A DNA stretch of 64,000 bases from Kluyvera intermedia (GCF_021440345.1 NZ_JAKCNS010000003.1:18556-82555); one strand, 5' to 3'. Positions 52,332 through 63,909 are shown, counted from the stretch's first letter. Numbers and translations are program-made. Notes: a model not told the origin generated them from the letters alone.

Positions 52332-52357
52332 AAAACCCCACGGCATAGCCGTGGGGA
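52332..52357 (-). terminator. Internal terminator between serC and aroA
   Basis: Nine-pair stem CCCCACGGC (52337-52345) / GCCGTGGGG (52349-52357), loop ATA; on the minus strand it is followed by five T residues. It lies 18 bases after the serC stop and 27 bases before aroA, so it probably attenuates read-through and lowers aroA relative to serC. Confidence 0.88.
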
Positions 52358-52375
52358 TGAATAGATAAAACCAAA

Positions 52376-53464
<1,089 letters not shown>

Positions 53465-53626
53465 TTTCCCTCACCACGCTAAAAGCCATAAGTAATAACT
53501 GTGGATATCGGTTTTATCATTCAGTGACACGCGCCGCAATGTCTAAAACTTTCCACCGGCGAATTGTGGCCCTGGTCACACAAAAGATTCTGCCGCTCGA
53601 TTGCGTCAAAACCGACAAAATGGCTG

Positions 53627-54319
53627 TCAGGCGACGCGTTTAGCCCGGCTAACCTTCGTCCATGCCGGATTCGCACAGCGAGGACATAATTGACGGCAAC
53701 CCACCTTGAGGCTGGCGATATGACTACATCTCGCACAAGCGAACTCTCCCGACTCTGGCATCACCTTGAACCGCGGCGCAAAGCGCTCCGGCAAAATACA
53801 CATCCCCGGTTTGACGTCATCATCGCGGTAATAAAACACGCTGATCTGCCCGTTGGTCTCCATAATAGCCAGCCGCACCTGCCCCAGCTGTTCGACGCTG
53901 TTCAAACGCAGTTCCATCAGAAACTCCAGCTCGGTCATATTCGCTTTACGGATGTTTTCCCATGCGAGCTGCCCCTCTTCCACAACGACAATGGCCTTGC
54001 CTTCCAGCAAATCCTCCAGCTTTTCGCTTTTGGACATCAGCCACATCACCAGACGGTAAAGTAAAGCAAGGGAGACGAACACCACAAAAATCGGCACCAA
54101 CGGCACATCATCATAAAAAGCGACGTCCCCAGCCGCCGATCCTAGCGTCAGAATGATCAGTACTTCAAAAAGTGACATCTGCCGGACGCCACGACGCCCG
54201 GTAATTTTGAGAAATATAAAGACCAGTAAAAAAGTAAAGAGGGTCCTTAACGCCACTTCGCCTAAAAATTCAGGCGGGAATTTATCAAACGCCATCCGCT
54301 GAAGATCAAACGCTTTCAT
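53627..54319 (-). CDS. ycaP: YcaP, DUF421 membrane protein
   Basis: Protein of 230 residues, equal to E. coli YcaP. Three N-terminal membrane segments (ALRTLFTFLLVFIFLKI, SLFEVLIILTLGSAAG, LVPIFVVFVSLALLYRLV) precede the conserved DUF421 domain with EGKAIVVVEEGQLAWENIRKANMTELEFLMELR. The C-terminal tail has CARCSHIASLKVGCRQLCPRC, a possible zinc-ribbon. DUF421 proteins resemble YetF/YdfR; no firm function. It is divergent from ycaO. Confidence 0.92.
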   Translation of the reverse strand: MKAFDLQRMAFDKFPPEFLGEVALRTLFTFLLVFIFLKITGRRGVRQMSLFEVLIILTLGSAAGDVAFYDDVPLVPIFVVFVSLALLYRLVMWLMSKSEKLEDLLEGKAIVVVEEGQLAWENIRKANMTELEFLMELRLNSVEQLGQVRLAIMETNGQISVFYYRDDDVKPGMCILPERFAPRFKVMPESGEFACARCSHIASLKVGCRQLCPRCANPAWTKVSRAKRVA

Positions 54320-54447
54320 CTTTTCTATGCCTTAACAATAGGTTATTACCTATAAGCATAGTCCTACCTTTTATTTTCGCCGGAGATAGCACCTGTCACG
54401 CAAAACCCGTATCATTGCGCGCTTTCCGTACGACAAAAGAGATTGCT

Positions 54448-56208
54448 ATGACGCAGACCTATATTCCCGGCAAAGATGCCGCGCTGGAAGATTCCATCGC
54501 TCGCTTCCAGCAAAAGCTGCTCGACCTGGGCTTCGATATCGAAGAAGCCTCCTGGTTGAACCCTGTTCCTAACGTCTGGTCGGTGCATATTCGTGATAAG
54601 GCATGCTCTTTATGCTTTACCAACGGCAAAGGCGCCACTAAAAAAGCAGCGCTGGCGTCAGCGCTGGGTGAGTACTTTGAACGCCTCTCTACCAACTATT
54701 TCTTTGCCGACTTCTGGCTGGGCGAAGAGATCGCCAATGGCCCGTTCGTGCACTATCCGAACGAAAAATGGTTCCCGCTGACCGAAAATGACGACGTGCC
54801 GGAAGGCCTGCTCGATGCACGCCTGCGCGCATTCTACGATCCTGACGATCAGTTGACCGCCAGCATGCTGGTCGATCTGCAGTCCGGGAACGACGATCGC
54901 GGCGTCTGCGGTCTGCCGTTTACCCGTCAGTCCGACGGTGAAACTATCTATATCCCGATGAACATCGTTGCCAACCTGTACGTATCCAACGGCATGTCTG
55001 CGGGCAACACCCGTAACGAAGCCCGCGTACAGGGGCTGTCAGAAGTGTTTGAACGCTACGTGAAAAACCGCATCATTGCGGAAAGCATCAGCCTGCCGGA
55101 GATCCCGTCAGAGGTTCTGGCACGTTACCCTGGCGTCGTCGAGTCCATCGCTAAGCTGGAAGCCGAAGGTTTCCCAATCTTCGCTTACGATGGTTCACTG
55201 GGCGGTAAATACCCGGTTATTTGCGTTGTACTGTTCAACCCAGCGAACGGCACCTGCTTCGCTTCTTTCGGCGCGCACCCGGACTTCGGTGTCGCACTGG
55301 AGCGTACCGTTACCGAACTGCTTCAGGGCCGTGGTCTGAAAGATCTCGACGTGTTCACCCCGCCAACCTTCGATGATGAAGAAGTGGCCGAACACACCAA
55401 CCTGGAAACCCACTTTATTGATTCCAGCGGTTCTATCTCCTGGGATCTGTTCAAGCAGGATGCCGACTATCCGTTCGCCGATTGGAGCTTCTCCGGTACC
55501 ACCGAAGAAGAATTCGCGACACTGATGGCTATCTTCAACGAAGAAGATAAAGAAGTGTATATCGCCGACTATGAGCACCTGAGCGTCTACGCTTGCCGCA
55601 TCATCGTACCGGGTATGTCCGATATCTATCCGGCAGAAGATCTGTGGCTGGCCAATAACAATATGGGTAGCCACCTGCGCGAAACCATTCTCTCCCTGCC
55701 TGGCAGCGAGTGGGAAAAAGAAGAGTACCTGAACCTTATTGAGCAAATCGACGACGAAGGGCTGGATGACTTCACTCGCGTGCGCGAACTGCTGGGTCTG
55801 GCAACCGGTTCTGATAACGGTTGGTACACCCTGCGTGTGGGTGAACTGAAAGCGATGCTCGCACTGGCGGGTGGCGATCTGGAACAAGCGCTGATCTGGA
55901 CCGAATGGACCATGGAGTTCAACGCTTCGGTCTTTAGCGCTGAGCGTGCGAATTACTACCGTTGCCTGCAGACGCTGCTGCTGCTGTCTCAGGAAGAAGA
56001 ACGCGAACCGTTGCAATACCTCAACGCATTCGTGCGTATGTACGGCGCAGACGCTGTAGAAGCAGCCAGTGCCGCGCTCAGCGGCGAAGAGGCATTCTAT
56101 GGCCTGCAGCCGGTCGACGGTTCGTTAAAAGCCTTCCCGGCGCATCAGTCACTGTTACAGGCTTACGAAAAACTGCAGCGTGCGAAAGCCGCGTTCTGGG
56201 CGAAGTAA
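54448..56208 (+). CDS. ycaO: YcaO, ATP-dependent cyclodehydratase-like protein
   Basis: Protein of 586 residues, equal to E. coli YcaO. The YcaO ATP-binding segments are present: KKAALASALGEYFERLSTNYF, SAGNTRNEARVQGLSEVFERYVK and ASFGAHPDFGVALERTVTELLQG. The C-terminal third is a TPR-like helical domain. E. coli YcaO assists RimO in beta-methylthiolation of ribosomal protein S12, and there is no peptide precursor or maturation partner nearby that would suggest a RiPP cluster. I chose ATG 54448 (MTQTYIPGKDAALEDSIARF); the frame is open 11 codons upstream. Confidence 0.95.
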   Translation: MTQTYIPGKDAALEDSIARFQQKLLDLGFDIEEASWLNPVPNVWSVHIRDKACSLCFTNGKGATKKAALASALGEYFERLSTNYFFADFWLGEEIANGPFVHYPNEKWFPLTENDDVPEGLLDARLRAFYDPDDQLTASMLVDLQSGNDDRGVCGLPFTRQSDGETIYIPMNIVANLYVSNGMSAGNTRNEARVQGLSEVFERYVKNRIIAESISLPEIPSEVLARYPGVVESIAKLEAEGFPIFAYDGSLGGKYPVICVVLFNPANGTCFASFGAHPDFGVALERTVTELLQGRGLKDLDVFTPPTFDDEEVAEHTNLETHFIDSSGSISWDLFKQDADYPFADWSFSGTTEEEFATLMAIFNEEDKEVYIADYEHLSVYACRIIVPGMSDIYPAEDLWLANNNMGSHLRETILSLPGSEWEKEEYLNLIEQIDDEGLDDFTRVRELLGLATGSDNGWYTLRVGELKAMLALAGGDLEQALIWTEWTMEFNASVFSAERANYYRCLQTLLLLSQEEEREPLQYLNAFVRMYGADAVEAASAALSGEEAFYGLQPVDGSLKAFPAHQSLLQAYEKLQRAKAAFWAK

Positions 56209-56258
56209 CACGATCCCGCAGAAAAAGTAGGTTTAACATACACTCTACGTTATATTAC

Positions 56259-56285
56259 GGGGCCACTTGTTGGCCCCTTTTTTTA
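56259..56285 (+). terminator. ycaO intrinsic terminator
   Basis: Stem GGGGCCA (56259-56265) / TGGCCCC (56271-56277), loop CTTGT, then seven or more T residues. It isolates ycaO from the focA-pfl promoter region. Confidence 0.92.
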
Positions 56286-56536
56286 TTTCCGCGCTTCGCC
56301 CCACCAGAGTGTGAAAATAAAGTTAAAGATAAGTAAACTCAATTATTAGTAGCTTACTTTTATTGTTAATTTACTTGATCATTACTCCATTTTAATTAAC
56401 TAGCAAAATGAAGGGTAAAGAAATAATTCAACTGAATTTGTAAATCTTAAAATTTATTTTTATCATTGCATTCAATAATTTACCCTGCTTTCGTTGAAAA
56501 ACCATCCAACTTGCAGGCCTATAAGCCAGGCGAGAT

Positions 56537-56578
56537 ATGATCTATATCAAATTCTCATCTATAATGCTTTGTTAGTAT
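56537..56578 (+). promoter_or_regulatory. focA-pflB promoter with FNR site
   Basis: The 404-base gap between ycaO and focA is AT-rich after the terminator. ATGATCTATATCAA at 56537-56550 fits the FNR consensus (TTGAT-N4-ATCAA) with one mismatch. TAGTAT at 56573-56578 lies about 32 bases from its centre, the geometry of a class II FNR promoter centred near -41.5, and corresponds to promoter P6 of E. coli. A TATAAT at 56560-56565 is also present. ArcA and IHF sites known from E. coli are likely in 56300-56540, but I cannot place them. Confidence 0.8.
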
Positions 56579-56612
56579 CTCGTCGCCGATTAAATAAAAA
56601 GAGAGAGTTAGT

Positions 56613-57470
56613 GTGAAAGCTGACAACCCTTTTGATCTACTTCTCCCTGCTGCAATGGCCAAAGTTGCCGAAGAAGCAGGTGTCTATAAAGCAACCAAGC
56701 ATCCGCTGAAAACCTTTTATCTGGCGATTACTGCGGGCGTCTTCATCTCGATTGCTTTTGTATTTTATATTACAGCAACCACGGGTACAGCTGGCATGCC
56801 GTTCGGCATTGCGAAACTGATTGGTGGTATCTGCTTCTCACTAGGCCTCATTCTTTGCGTTATTTGTGGCGCCGACCTCTTCACGTCGACCGTGCTTATC
56901 GTGGTAGCGAAAGCCAGCGGCCGAATCACCTGGGGTCAACTGGCAAAAAACTGGCTCAATGTCTATGTTGGTAACCTGGTGGGTTGCCTGCTCTTCGTAC
57001 TGCTCATGTGGCTGTCCGGCGAATATATGACAGCCAATGGCGGCTGGGGGCTAAACGTCCTGCAAACCGCTGACCACAAACTGCATCACACATTTATCGA
57101 AGCCGTCGCTCTCGGCATCCTGGCGAACCTGATGGTCTGCCTGGCAGTCTGGATGAGCTACTCTGGTCGCAGCCTGATGGATAAAGCCATGATTATGGTC
57201 TTACCGGTTGCCATGTTCGTTGCCAGCGGTTTTGAGCACAGTATCGCAAACATGTTTATGATCCCTATGGGTATCGTAATACGCGATTTTGCTAGCCCGG
57301 AATTCTGGACCGCTGTCGGTTCATCTCCGGAAAATTTCTCTCACCTGACCGTGATGCATTTCATCACCGATAACCTGATTCCTGTCACTATTGGGAACAT
57401 TATCGGCGGCGGTTTGCTGGTTGGGTTGACATACTGGGTCATTTACCTGCGTGGCGGTGACCGTCATTAA
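56613..57470 (+). CDS. focA: FocA, formate channel
   Basis: Protein of 285 residues, full length. Formate/nitrite transporter family: aquaporin-like pentamer with six membrane helices, the conserved pore residues in ICGADLFTSTVLI (Omega loop, Thr) and FVASGFEHSIANMFMIP (pore His of GFEHS near residue 209). The start codon is GTG at 56613, as in E. coli, preceded by GAGAGAG. The cytoplasmic N-terminus (MKADNPFDLLLPAAMAKVAE) is the part that interacts with PflB. It lies 55 bases before pflB. Confidence 0.97.
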   Translation: MKADNPFDLLLPAAMAKVAEEAGVYKATKHPLKTFYLAITAGVFISIAFVFYITATTGTAGMPFGIAKLIGGICFSLGLILCVICGADLFTSTVLIVVAKASGRITWGQLAKNWLNVYVGNLVGCLLFVLLMWLSGEYMTANGGWGLNVLQTADHKLHHTFIEAVALGILANLMVCLAVWMSYSGRSLMDKAMIMVLPVAMFVASGFEHSIANMFMIPMGIVIRDFASPEFWTAVGSSPENFSHLTVMHFITDNLIPVTIGNIIGGGLLVGLTYWVIYLRGGDRH

Positions 57471-57525
57471 TTGATGGTTGCTCCAGGCAGTAAATAAAAA
57501 GTCCACTTAAGAAGGTAGGTGTTAC

Positions 57526-59808
57526 ATGTCCGAACTTAATGAAAAGTTAGCCACAGCCTGGGAAGGTTTTACCAAAGGTGACTGGCAGAATGAAGTAAAC
57601 TTACGTGACTTCATCCAGAAAAACTACACTCCGTATGAGGGTGACGAGTCCTTCCTGGCTGGCGCAACTGACGCGACCACCAAGCTGTGGGACAACGTTA
57701 TGGAAGGCGTTAAACTGGAAAACCGCACTCACGCGCCAGTTGACTTTGACACCTCCGTTGCATCTACCATCACTTCCCACGACGCTGGCTACATCAACAA
57801 AGCGCTGGAAAAAATCGTTGGTCTGCAAACTGAAGCTCCACTGAAACGTGCGATTATCCCGTTCGGTGGTATCAAAATGGTTGAAGGTTCCTGCAAAGCG
57901 TACAATCGCGAACTGGACCCGATGCTGAAAAAAATCTTCACCGAATACCGCAAAACCCACAACCAGGGCGTATTCGATGTTTACACCAAAGACATTCTGA
58001 ACTGCCGTAAATCTGGCGTTCTGACTGGTCTGCCAGATGCGTACGGCCGTGGTCGTATCATCGGTGACTACCGTCGCATCGCGGTGTACGGTATCGACTT
58101 CCTGATGAAAGACAAATACGCACAGTTCCTGTCCCTGCAGTCTGACATGGAAAACGGCGTAAACCTGGAAGCGACTATCCGTCTGCGTGAAGAAATCTCT
58201 GAACAGCACCGTGCGCTGGGTCAGATCAAAGAGATGGCAGCTAAATACGGCTACGACATCTCTGGTCCGGCTACCAATGCTCAGGAAGCTATCCAGTGGA
58301 CTTACTTCGGCTACCTGGCCGCAGTTAAATCTCAGAACGGCGCTGCAATGTCCTTCGGTCGTACTTCCAGCTTCCTGGATATCTACATCGAACGTGACCT
58401 GAAAGCAGGCAAAATCACTGAGCAAGACGCTCAGGAAATGATTGACCACCTGGTCATGAAACTGCGTATGGTTCGCTTCCTGCGTACCCCTGAGTATGAT
58501 GAACTGTTCTCCGGTGACCCAATTTGGGCAACTGAATCTATCGCAGGTATGGGCGTTGATGGCCGTACTCTGGTTACCAAAAACAGCTTCCGCTTCCTGA
58601 ACACCCTGTACACCATGGGTCCTTCTCCAGAGCCGAACATCACCGTTCTGTGGTCTGAAAAACTGCCACTGGCGTTCAAAAAATACGCAGCAAAAGTATC
58701 CATCGATACTTCTTCCCTGCAGTATGAGAACGATGACCTGATGCGTCCTGACTTTAACAACGATGACTACGCTATCGCTTGCTGCGTAAGCCCAATGATC
58801 GTTGGTAAACAAATGCAGTTCTTCGGTGCTCGTGCAAACCTGGCGAAAACCATGCTGTACGCAATCAACGGCGGCGTTGATGAAAAACTGAAAATGCAGG
58901 TTGGTCCTAAAACTGATCCTATCAAAGGCGACGTTCTGAACTTCGACGAAGTCATGGACCGCATGGATCACTTCATGGATTGGCTGGCTAAACAGTACGT
59001 CACCGCACTGAACGTCATCCACTACATGCACGACAAGTACAGCTACGAAGCCTCTCTGATGGCGCTGCATGACCGTGACGTTATCCGCACCATGGCGTGT
59101 GGTATCGCAGGTCTGTCCGTTGCTGCTGACTCCCTGTCTGCAATCAAATATGCGAAAGTTAAACCAATTCGTGACGAAGATGGTCTGGCTATCGACTTCG
59201 CAATCGAAGGCGAATACCCGCAGTTTGGTAACAACGATTCTCGCGTAGATGACATGGCTGTTGACCTGGTAGAACGTTTCATGAAGAAAATTCAGAAACT
59301 GACTACTTACCGTAACGCTATCCCGACTCAGTCTGTTCTGACCATCACCTCTAACGTGGTTTATGGTAAGAAAACTGGTAACACCCCAGACGGTCGTCGT
59401 GCTGGCGCGCCATTCGGCCCAGGTGCTAACCCAATGCACGGTCGTGACCAGAAAGGTGCAGTTGCCTCTCTGACTTCCGTTGCAAAACTGCCGTTTGCTT
59501 ACGCTAAAGATGGTATCTCTTACACCTTCTCTATCGTTCCTAACGCACTGGGTAAAGACGACGACGTTCGTAAAACTAACCTGGCAGGCCTGATGGATGG
59601 TTACTTCCACCACGAAGCGTCTATCGAAGGCGGTCAGCACCTGAACGTTAACGTTATGAACCGCGAAATGCTGCTCGACGCGATGGAAAATCCTGAGAAA
59701 TATCCTCAGCTGACCATCCGCGTATCTGGCTACGCAGTACGTTTTAACTCCCTGACTAAAGAACAGCAGCAGGACGTTATCACCCGTACCTTCACTCAAT
59801 CTATCTAA
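57526..59808 (+). CDS. pflB: PflB, pyruvate formate-lyase
   Basis: Protein of 760 residues, full length. It cleaves pyruvate with CoA to acetyl-CoA and formate in anaerobic growth. The catalytic cysteine pair is in [11 protein letters not shown] (near residue 418), and the glycyl-radical site is the Gly of [11 protein letters not shown] (near residue 734). The strong start has AAGAAGGTAGGTG upstream. Codons are highly biased; TTA, CTA and TCA are nearly absent in-frame, so the opposite strand shows an artificial 732-codon open frame. Its activase gene follows. Confidence 0.98.
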   Translation: MSELNEKLATAWEGFTKGDWQNEVNLRDFIQKNYTPYEGDESFLAGATDATTKLWDNVMEGVKLENRTHAPVDFDTSVASTITSHDAGYINKALEKIVGLQTEAPLKRAIIPFGGIKMVEGSCKAYNRELDPMLKKIFTEYRKTHNQGVFDVYTKDILNCRKSGVLTGLPDAYGRGRIIGDYRRIAVYGIDFLMKDKYAQFLSLQSDMENGVNLEATIRLREEISEQHRALGQIKEMAAKYGYDISGPATNAQEAIQWTYFGYLAAVKSQNGAAMSFGRTSSFLDIYIERDLKAGKITEQDAQEMIDHLVMKLRMVRFLRTPEYDELFSGDPIWATESIAGMGVDGRTLVTKNSFRFLNTLYTMGPSPEPNITVLWSEKLPLAFKKYAAKVSIDTSSLQYENDDLMRPDFNNDDYAIACCVSPMIVGKQMQFFGARANLAKTMLYAINGGVDEKLKMQVGPKTDPIKGDVLNFDEVMDRMDHFMDWLAKQYVTALNVIHYMHDKYSYEASLMALHDRDVIRTMACGIAGLSVAADSLSAIKYAKVKPIRDEDGLAIDFAIEGEYPQFGNNDSRVDDMAVDLVERFMKKIQKLTTYRNAIPTQSVLTITSNVVYGKKTGNTPDGRRAGAPFGPGANPMHGRDQKGAVASLTSVAKLPFAYAKDGISYTFSIVPNALGKDDDVRKTNLAGLMDGYFHHEASIEGGQHLNVNVMNREMLLDAMENPEKYPQLTIRVSGYAVRFNSLTKEQQQDVITRTFTQSI

Positions 59809-59846
59809 TAGATTTGACTGAAATCGCGATTAAAAACGCGTAACAT

Positions 59847-59873
59847 AAAGGCTCCACTTCGGTGGGGCCTTTC
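59847..59873 (+). terminator. pflB terminator
   Basis: Imperfect stem AAAGGCTCCAC / GTGGGGCCTTT with loop TTCG (59848-59872), followed by TTCTTAT, about 40 bases after the pflB stop. Confidence 0.85.
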
Positions 59874-60014
59874 TTATAACCTACTCACGCTGAGTGGATT
59901 TTGCCTGCTGACTTCTATACTTGAGGTTAATACGCAAAATAAACTCGACGCGGCTTTATAACCGTGCTCGCAAACCTGGCTGTAAAGCCGGGAAGAACTG
60001 GAGATAACACCGCA

Positions 60015-60755
60015 ATGTCTGTAATTGGTCGTATTCACTCCTTTGAGTCCTGTGGCACCGTCGATGGCCCAGGCATCCGTTTTATTACCTTCTTCCAGGG
60101 CTGCCTGATGCGCTGCCTTTATTGCCATAACCGCGATACGTGGGATACCCATGGTGGTAAAGAGATAACCGTTGAAGAGTTGATGAAAGAGGTGGTGACC
60201 TATCGCCACTTTATGAACGCATCCGGCGGCGGCGTAACTGCATCCGGCGGCGAAGCGATTCTTCAGGCCGAGTTCGTCCGCGACTGGTTCCGTGCCTGCC
60301 ATAAAGAAGGGATCCACACCTGTCTCGACACCAACGGTTTCGTTCGTCGTTACGATCCGGTGATTGATGAACTGCTGGAAGTCACCGACCTGGTGATGCT
60401 CGATCTCAAACAGATGAATGATGATATTCACCAGAATCTGGTCGGCGTATCCAACCATCGTACGCTGGAGTTTGCCCAGTATCTGTCGAAGAAAGACGTG
60501 AAAGTGTGGATCCGCTACGTTGTAGTGCCAGGCTGGTCAGACGATGATGACTCCGCGCACCGCCTGGGTGAATTTACCCGCGATATGGGTAACGTCGAAA
60601 AAATCGAACTGCTGCCATACCATGAGTTGGGCAAACACAAGTGGGTAGCGATGGGCGAAGAGTACAAACTCGACGGCGTTCACCCACCGAAGAAAGAAAC
60701 CATGGAGCGCGTGAAAGGCATTCTTGAGCAGTATGGTCATAAAGTGATGTACTAA
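60015..60755 (+). CDS. pflA: PflA, pyruvate formate-lyase activating enzyme
   Basis: Protein of 246 residues, full length. Radical SAM enzyme that puts the glycyl radical on PflB. The iron-sulfur motif CLMRCLYC (CxxxCxxC) lies near residue 30, with the SAM-binding GGG motif in [17 protein letters not shown] chose ATG 60015 ([20 protein letters not shown]); the frame extends 17 codons further upstream without family match. It has 206 bases of its own upstream region after the pflB terminator, so it is probably transcribed separately. Confidence 0.97.
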   Translation: MSVIGRIHSFESCGTVDGPGIRFITFFQGCLMRCLYCHNRDTWDTHGGKEITVEELMKEVVTYRHFMNASGGGVTASGGEAILQAEFVRDWFRACHKEGIHTCLDTNGFVRRYDPVIDELLEVTDLVMLDLKQMNDDIHQNLVGVSNHRTLEFAQYLSKKDVKVWIRYVVVPGWSDDDDSAHRLGEFTRDMGNVEKIELLPYHELGKHKWVAMGEEYKLDGVHPPKKETMERVKGILEQYGHKVMY

Positions 60756-60794
60756 GCACAGCCCTCACTCCGGTGAGGCGACCGCACTTGCTTA

Positions 60795-60825
60795 ATAACC
60801 CGGCATCACGCCGGGTTATCTGTTT
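60795..60825. terminator. Terminator between pflA and ycaM
   Basis: Ten-pair stem ATAACCCGGC (60795-60804) / GCCGGGTTAT (60810-60819), loop ATCAC, then CTGTTTTT on the + strand. It is well placed for pflA. ycaM converges and ends directly at 60826, so the hairpin may serve it too. Confidence 0.88.
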
Positions 60826-62244
60826 TTAACGCTTACGCGCCAACATCGGGAAGATTAGACCCAAACCTATCAGCACAAACGGCATCGCGATGTTCAGCGA
60901 TAGCTGGAAGATCCACTCAGGCGTAAAGGCCGTCATTTTCGGGAAAATCCCGGTAACACAGGCAAAAGCGGTGAACAAGAAGCACCACACGCCAACGGTC
61001 ATTGCCAGAGTCCGATTACGAATAAAGACATACTCAGAGCGGTATTTCTGCCCAAGGCGAATCACCGCGATAAAGGCCACGAATACCCACAGATAGCGCA
61101 GCGGCATCACCACCGAGTTGAGGTTCAGCAGCCATTTGTACAGGTTATTCATATCGCCAATACCTAACGTTGGCAGCATAATCAGCAACGCTACCAGCAC
61201 CAGCGTCAACAAATAGCCATTAACTGGCGTACCCGACGCGTTGGTCCGGCAGAGCTTTTCGGGGATATAGCGGCTATCGGCATCGCTCAGCAGCACCTTC
61301 AACGGCGCGTCGATAGAGAACACCAGCGCCGCAATCTGCCCCAGAGTATTAGCAATGGCGTAGATAACCATCAGCGTATTACCCATGCTGTAGTACTCAC
61401 CCAGCTTCTGGAATGCGTAATACTGGCCGTTAGCCATCAGATCGTCAGGAATGTTGTTGGAATCAAACATCATCCCCATCGCCAGCGACCCCAGAATGGC
61501 ACACACCGCCACCATCACCGCCAGGAAGATCATCCCACGCGGAAACTCTTTCCCTGGATTACGGGTGTTATTAACGTAAGGGGAGATTTTTTCCGCACCG
61601 CCCACGGCAAACACCAGCATCGAAATGGTGGTGATGTAGGTGAAATCGATATGGGGAATAAAAGTACGCCAGGTGATATTGGTCGTCGCGATTTTGACCT
61701 CGGTAATCGCAGGTGCCGTCACCGCCATCACGACGTACAGCAGCGACATCACGAACATGGCAATCCCGGCAATGGAGCCAACCAGTTTCAGCGACTTCAT
61801 GCCTCGGGATGCCACCCACATAAAGAAGATAAACAGTGCCAGCGTGAAGCCCTGCAACGCGACAACACCGTATTCAGTGATCAGTGAGCCGTTACCCTTC
61901 AATGCCCAGCCCAGCGCAATCAGAATGGCCTGTGGCTTCTGCGCCAGATACGGAATATGTACCACCCAGTAGGTCCAGGCCGCCAGATATGCCAACCCCG
62001 GCCCCATGGTATTTTTAATCCATGTACTCACCCCACCCTTGCCATCCTTGAAGGTCGACCCAAGCTGACCGACGATCAGCGCATACGGCGTAAAGTAGAG
62101 CGCAAAGATAAAAAGCCATGAGAAGACAACCACCAACCCCTGATTAGCGTAGTTGTTGACGACGTTACCAAAACCCCAAACCGTAATGAACGACATCAGC
62201 GCGATGTTGTACCACCGCAACTGCTTTTCTTGACCGCTTGCCAT
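60826..62244 (-). CDS. ycaM: YcaM, APC-family amino acid transporter
   Basis: Protein of 472 residues (E. coli 476). Amino acid-polyamine-organocation family with about 12 membrane helices; the first contains ALMSFITVWGFGNVVNNYANQG. The glutamate:GABA-antiporter-like subgroup is suggested by the sequence, but no substrate is proven. The middle (SMLVFAVGGAEKISPYVNNTRNPGKEFPRG) is typical of helix 6. In E. coli ycaN and ycaK lie between pflA and ycaM; here pflA is its direct neighbour. Confidence 0.92.
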   Translation of the reverse strand: MASGQEKQLRWYNIALMSFITVWGFGNVVNNYANQGLVVVFSWLFIFALYFTPYALIVGQLGSTFKDGKGGVSTWIKNTMGPGLAYLAAWTYWVVHIPYLAQKPQAILIALGWALKGNGSLITEYGVVALQGFTLALFIFFMWVASRGMKSLKLVGSIAGIAMFVMSLLYVVMAVTAPAITEVKIATTNITWRTFIPHIDFTYITTISMLVFAVGGAEKISPYVNNTRNPGKEFPRGMIFLAVMVAVCAILGSLAMGMMFDSNNIPDDLMANGQYYAFQKLGEYYSMGNTLMVIYAIANTLGQIAALVFSIDAPLKVLLSDADSRYIPEKLCRTNASGTPVNGYLLTLVLVALLIMLPTLGIGDMNNLYKWLLNLNSVVMPLRYLWVFVAFIAVIRLGQKYRSEYVFIRNRTLAMTVGVWCFLFTAFACVTGIFPKMTAFTPEWIFQLSLNIAMPFVLIGLGLIFPMLARKR

Positions 62245-62459
62245 AAATCCCGTTCCTTGAATGTTATTCTTTGCGAATGCATTTTTTAGCCGGATGATTA
62301 TGCGAGCGTGATGGGAAAAAGGATAACGTCGTAGTACAAAACTCCAACATCACGCACATTTAATAGGGTTATTGCGGATAAGTTCAGAAGGATATAGATT
62401 CGCCAAGGCCTGCGTATGATTACGCACAGCGTGAGCCAGGTATCGTGGTGATAAGAGAA

Positions 62460-62488
62460 AGGCGCGTTATCAGGCTGACAACGCGCCT
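62460..62488 (-). terminator. Hairpin after ycaD
   Basis: Nine-pair stem AGGCGCGTT (62460-62468) / AACGCGCCT (62480-62488) with an 11-base loop, 6 bases after the ycaD stop. The minus-strand tail TTCTCTT is only moderately T-rich. The rest of the 250-base gap up to ycaM shows no gene. Confidence 0.7.
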
Positions 62489-62494
62489 ATTGAA

Positions 62495-63646
62495 TCAGGC
62501 GTGGGCCACAGGAGTAGGATGATGCCCGGCCTTGCGCAGCAGCATCATCAGGTAGACAAACGATACGCCGGCGATCATGATAAACAGCAGGTTATCCGAG
62601 TAGTTTTGCATCAGCATGGCAGTAAACGTTGGGCCAATCAGGCTACCGATGGTATAGCTCAGCAGCAATGCCTGGTTCATGGCAACCAGTTGATGATGCT
62701 CCACTTTCTCACAGGCCCAGGCCATCGCCACCGGATAGAGCGTGAAGCCCGCGGCACCAAGAATAAACAGCGCTGGGGCCATCATCGCCTGATTCAGCAT
62801 GGCTATGCAGCCAAGGATCACCACAAATACCTGCACACGCAGCACCAGCAGGCGACCGTAACGGTCCGCCAGACGGCCAATCGGCCACTGCCCCAGAATA
62901 CCTGCGCTAACCATCACCGCCATCCAGAAACCAATCCCCGAATCGCTCACCCCGCGATGATTCAGATACAACGGCATCAGGCCGTACAGTGAACCCAACA
63001 CGATACCGGAAATGATGCAGCCATTAACGCCCAAACGCGCCTGGCGCAGCTTAAACATCGGCCAGACACGCGTACTGCCATCCTGCGGCTCGCTGTGCTG
63101 ATTCAGGATGCGGGTAAACAGCAGCGGCAGAATACCGGACAAAATGACCCCGGTCATCAGCGGCAGAATAGTCGCGATATCGGTCGGCAGTTTGCTGACA
63201 ATAAGCTGGCCCAGCACGGTACCGATATAATACATCATCATATAAGCCGCCAGCAGGCGGCCACGGTTGCGTGAGGTACCGCTGCACATCAGCGCGCTCT
63301 CCACCACGACCCAGATCATGGCGCAGCCCACGCCGGCAATAAAACGCCAGAACATCCAGCTCCAGAAACCCACCATAAAGCCCAGCCCAACGCAGCCCGC
63401 GGCAAAAATCAGCGAAGCAATGTAATAGCTGAAGTTGAATCCCAGACGCTTAATCAGACGCCCGGTGAGCATGGTACCGACCAGGTTGCCGGTAAAATAG
63501 GACGATCCGACCATCCCCACCTGCCAGGTAGGCAGATTTTCATGGGCGAGCCAAAGCGGGACGAGCGTGTTTAATACCGCGATCGCCAGCGTCAATAAGA
63601 GTAAGCCACAGAGCAATAACAGCACTGGGCGAGTATAGGTGGACAT
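62495..63646 (-). CDS. ycaD: YcaD, MFS transporter
   Basis: Protein of 383 residues (E. coli 382). Major facilitator superfamily, with about 12 helices; the loop after helix 2 reads [11 protein letters not shown] (a GxLxxRxG-type motif A), and the second half has [14 protein letters not shown]. The substrate is unknown in E. coli. The start is followed by [21 protein letters not shown]. ycaC, which precedes ycaD in E. coli, is not present in the 263 bases up to dmsC; that gap shows no reading frame I can support. Confidence 0.93.
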   Translation of the reverse strand: MSTYTRPVLLLLCGLLLLTLAIAVLNTLVPLWLAHENLPTWQVGMVGSSYFTGNLVGTMLTGRLIKRLGFNFSYYIASLIFAAGCVGLGFMVGFWSWMFWRFIAGVGCAMIWVVVESALMCSGTSRNRGRLLAAYMMMYYIGTVLGQLIVSKLPTDIATILPLMTGVILSGILPLLFTRILNQHSEPQDGSTRVWPMFKLRQARLGVNGCIISGIVLGSLYGLMPLYLNHRGVSDSGIGFWMAVMVSAGILGQWPIGRLADRYGRLLVLRVQVFVVILGCIAMLNQAMMAPALFILGAAGFTLYPVAMAWACEKVEHHQLVAMNQALLLSYTIGSLIGPTFTAMLMQNYSDNLLFIMIAGVSFVYLMMLLRKAGHHPTPVAHA

Positions 63647-63868
63647 GGGCTACAAACCGTGAGGATAGACAGATTTCGAGCGCATCATGCCACCGCCAAA
63701 AACATTGTCAATCCACCTGTTTTCCGCCGGTCCGTGCTTTCTGAGGCAACGATTGATGTTTCTTATTCAGCGCGACGATATAAATTAATCGAATGAATAT
63801 ATTTAATTGTTTTTATTAGATAATAGAGAAAAGACTCAGGCAGGGTTCAGTTGAAAAAATTCATGAAC

Positions 63869-63897
63869 AAAAAGTGCCAGGGCAAGAGCGCCCCGGC
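63869..63897 (-). terminator. Probable dms operon terminator
   Basis: On the minus strand GCCGGGG pairs with CCCTGGC (63891-63897 with 63876-63882; one G-T pair), followed by ACTTTTTG. It lies 12 bases after the dmsC stop. Confidence 0.8.
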
Positions 63898-63909
63898 AGC
63901 TTTATTTGC

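Noticed and set aside
53465..53736. Small reading frame upstream of serC overlapping the end of ycaP
   Set aside because: It lies mostly in the promoter gap of serC and in another frame of ycaP, with no ribosome binding site or family match.
54448..56208. YcaO as core of a RiPP (thiazole/oxazole peptide) cluster
   Set aside because: This is the housekeeping YcaO at its conserved place next to ycaP and focA; no precursor peptide, dehydrogenase or exporter lies nearby.
57601..59799. Long antisense reading frame over pflB as a gene
   Set aside because: It mirrors pflB codons in register and has no start context, ribosome binding site or recognisable domain; codon bias explains it.
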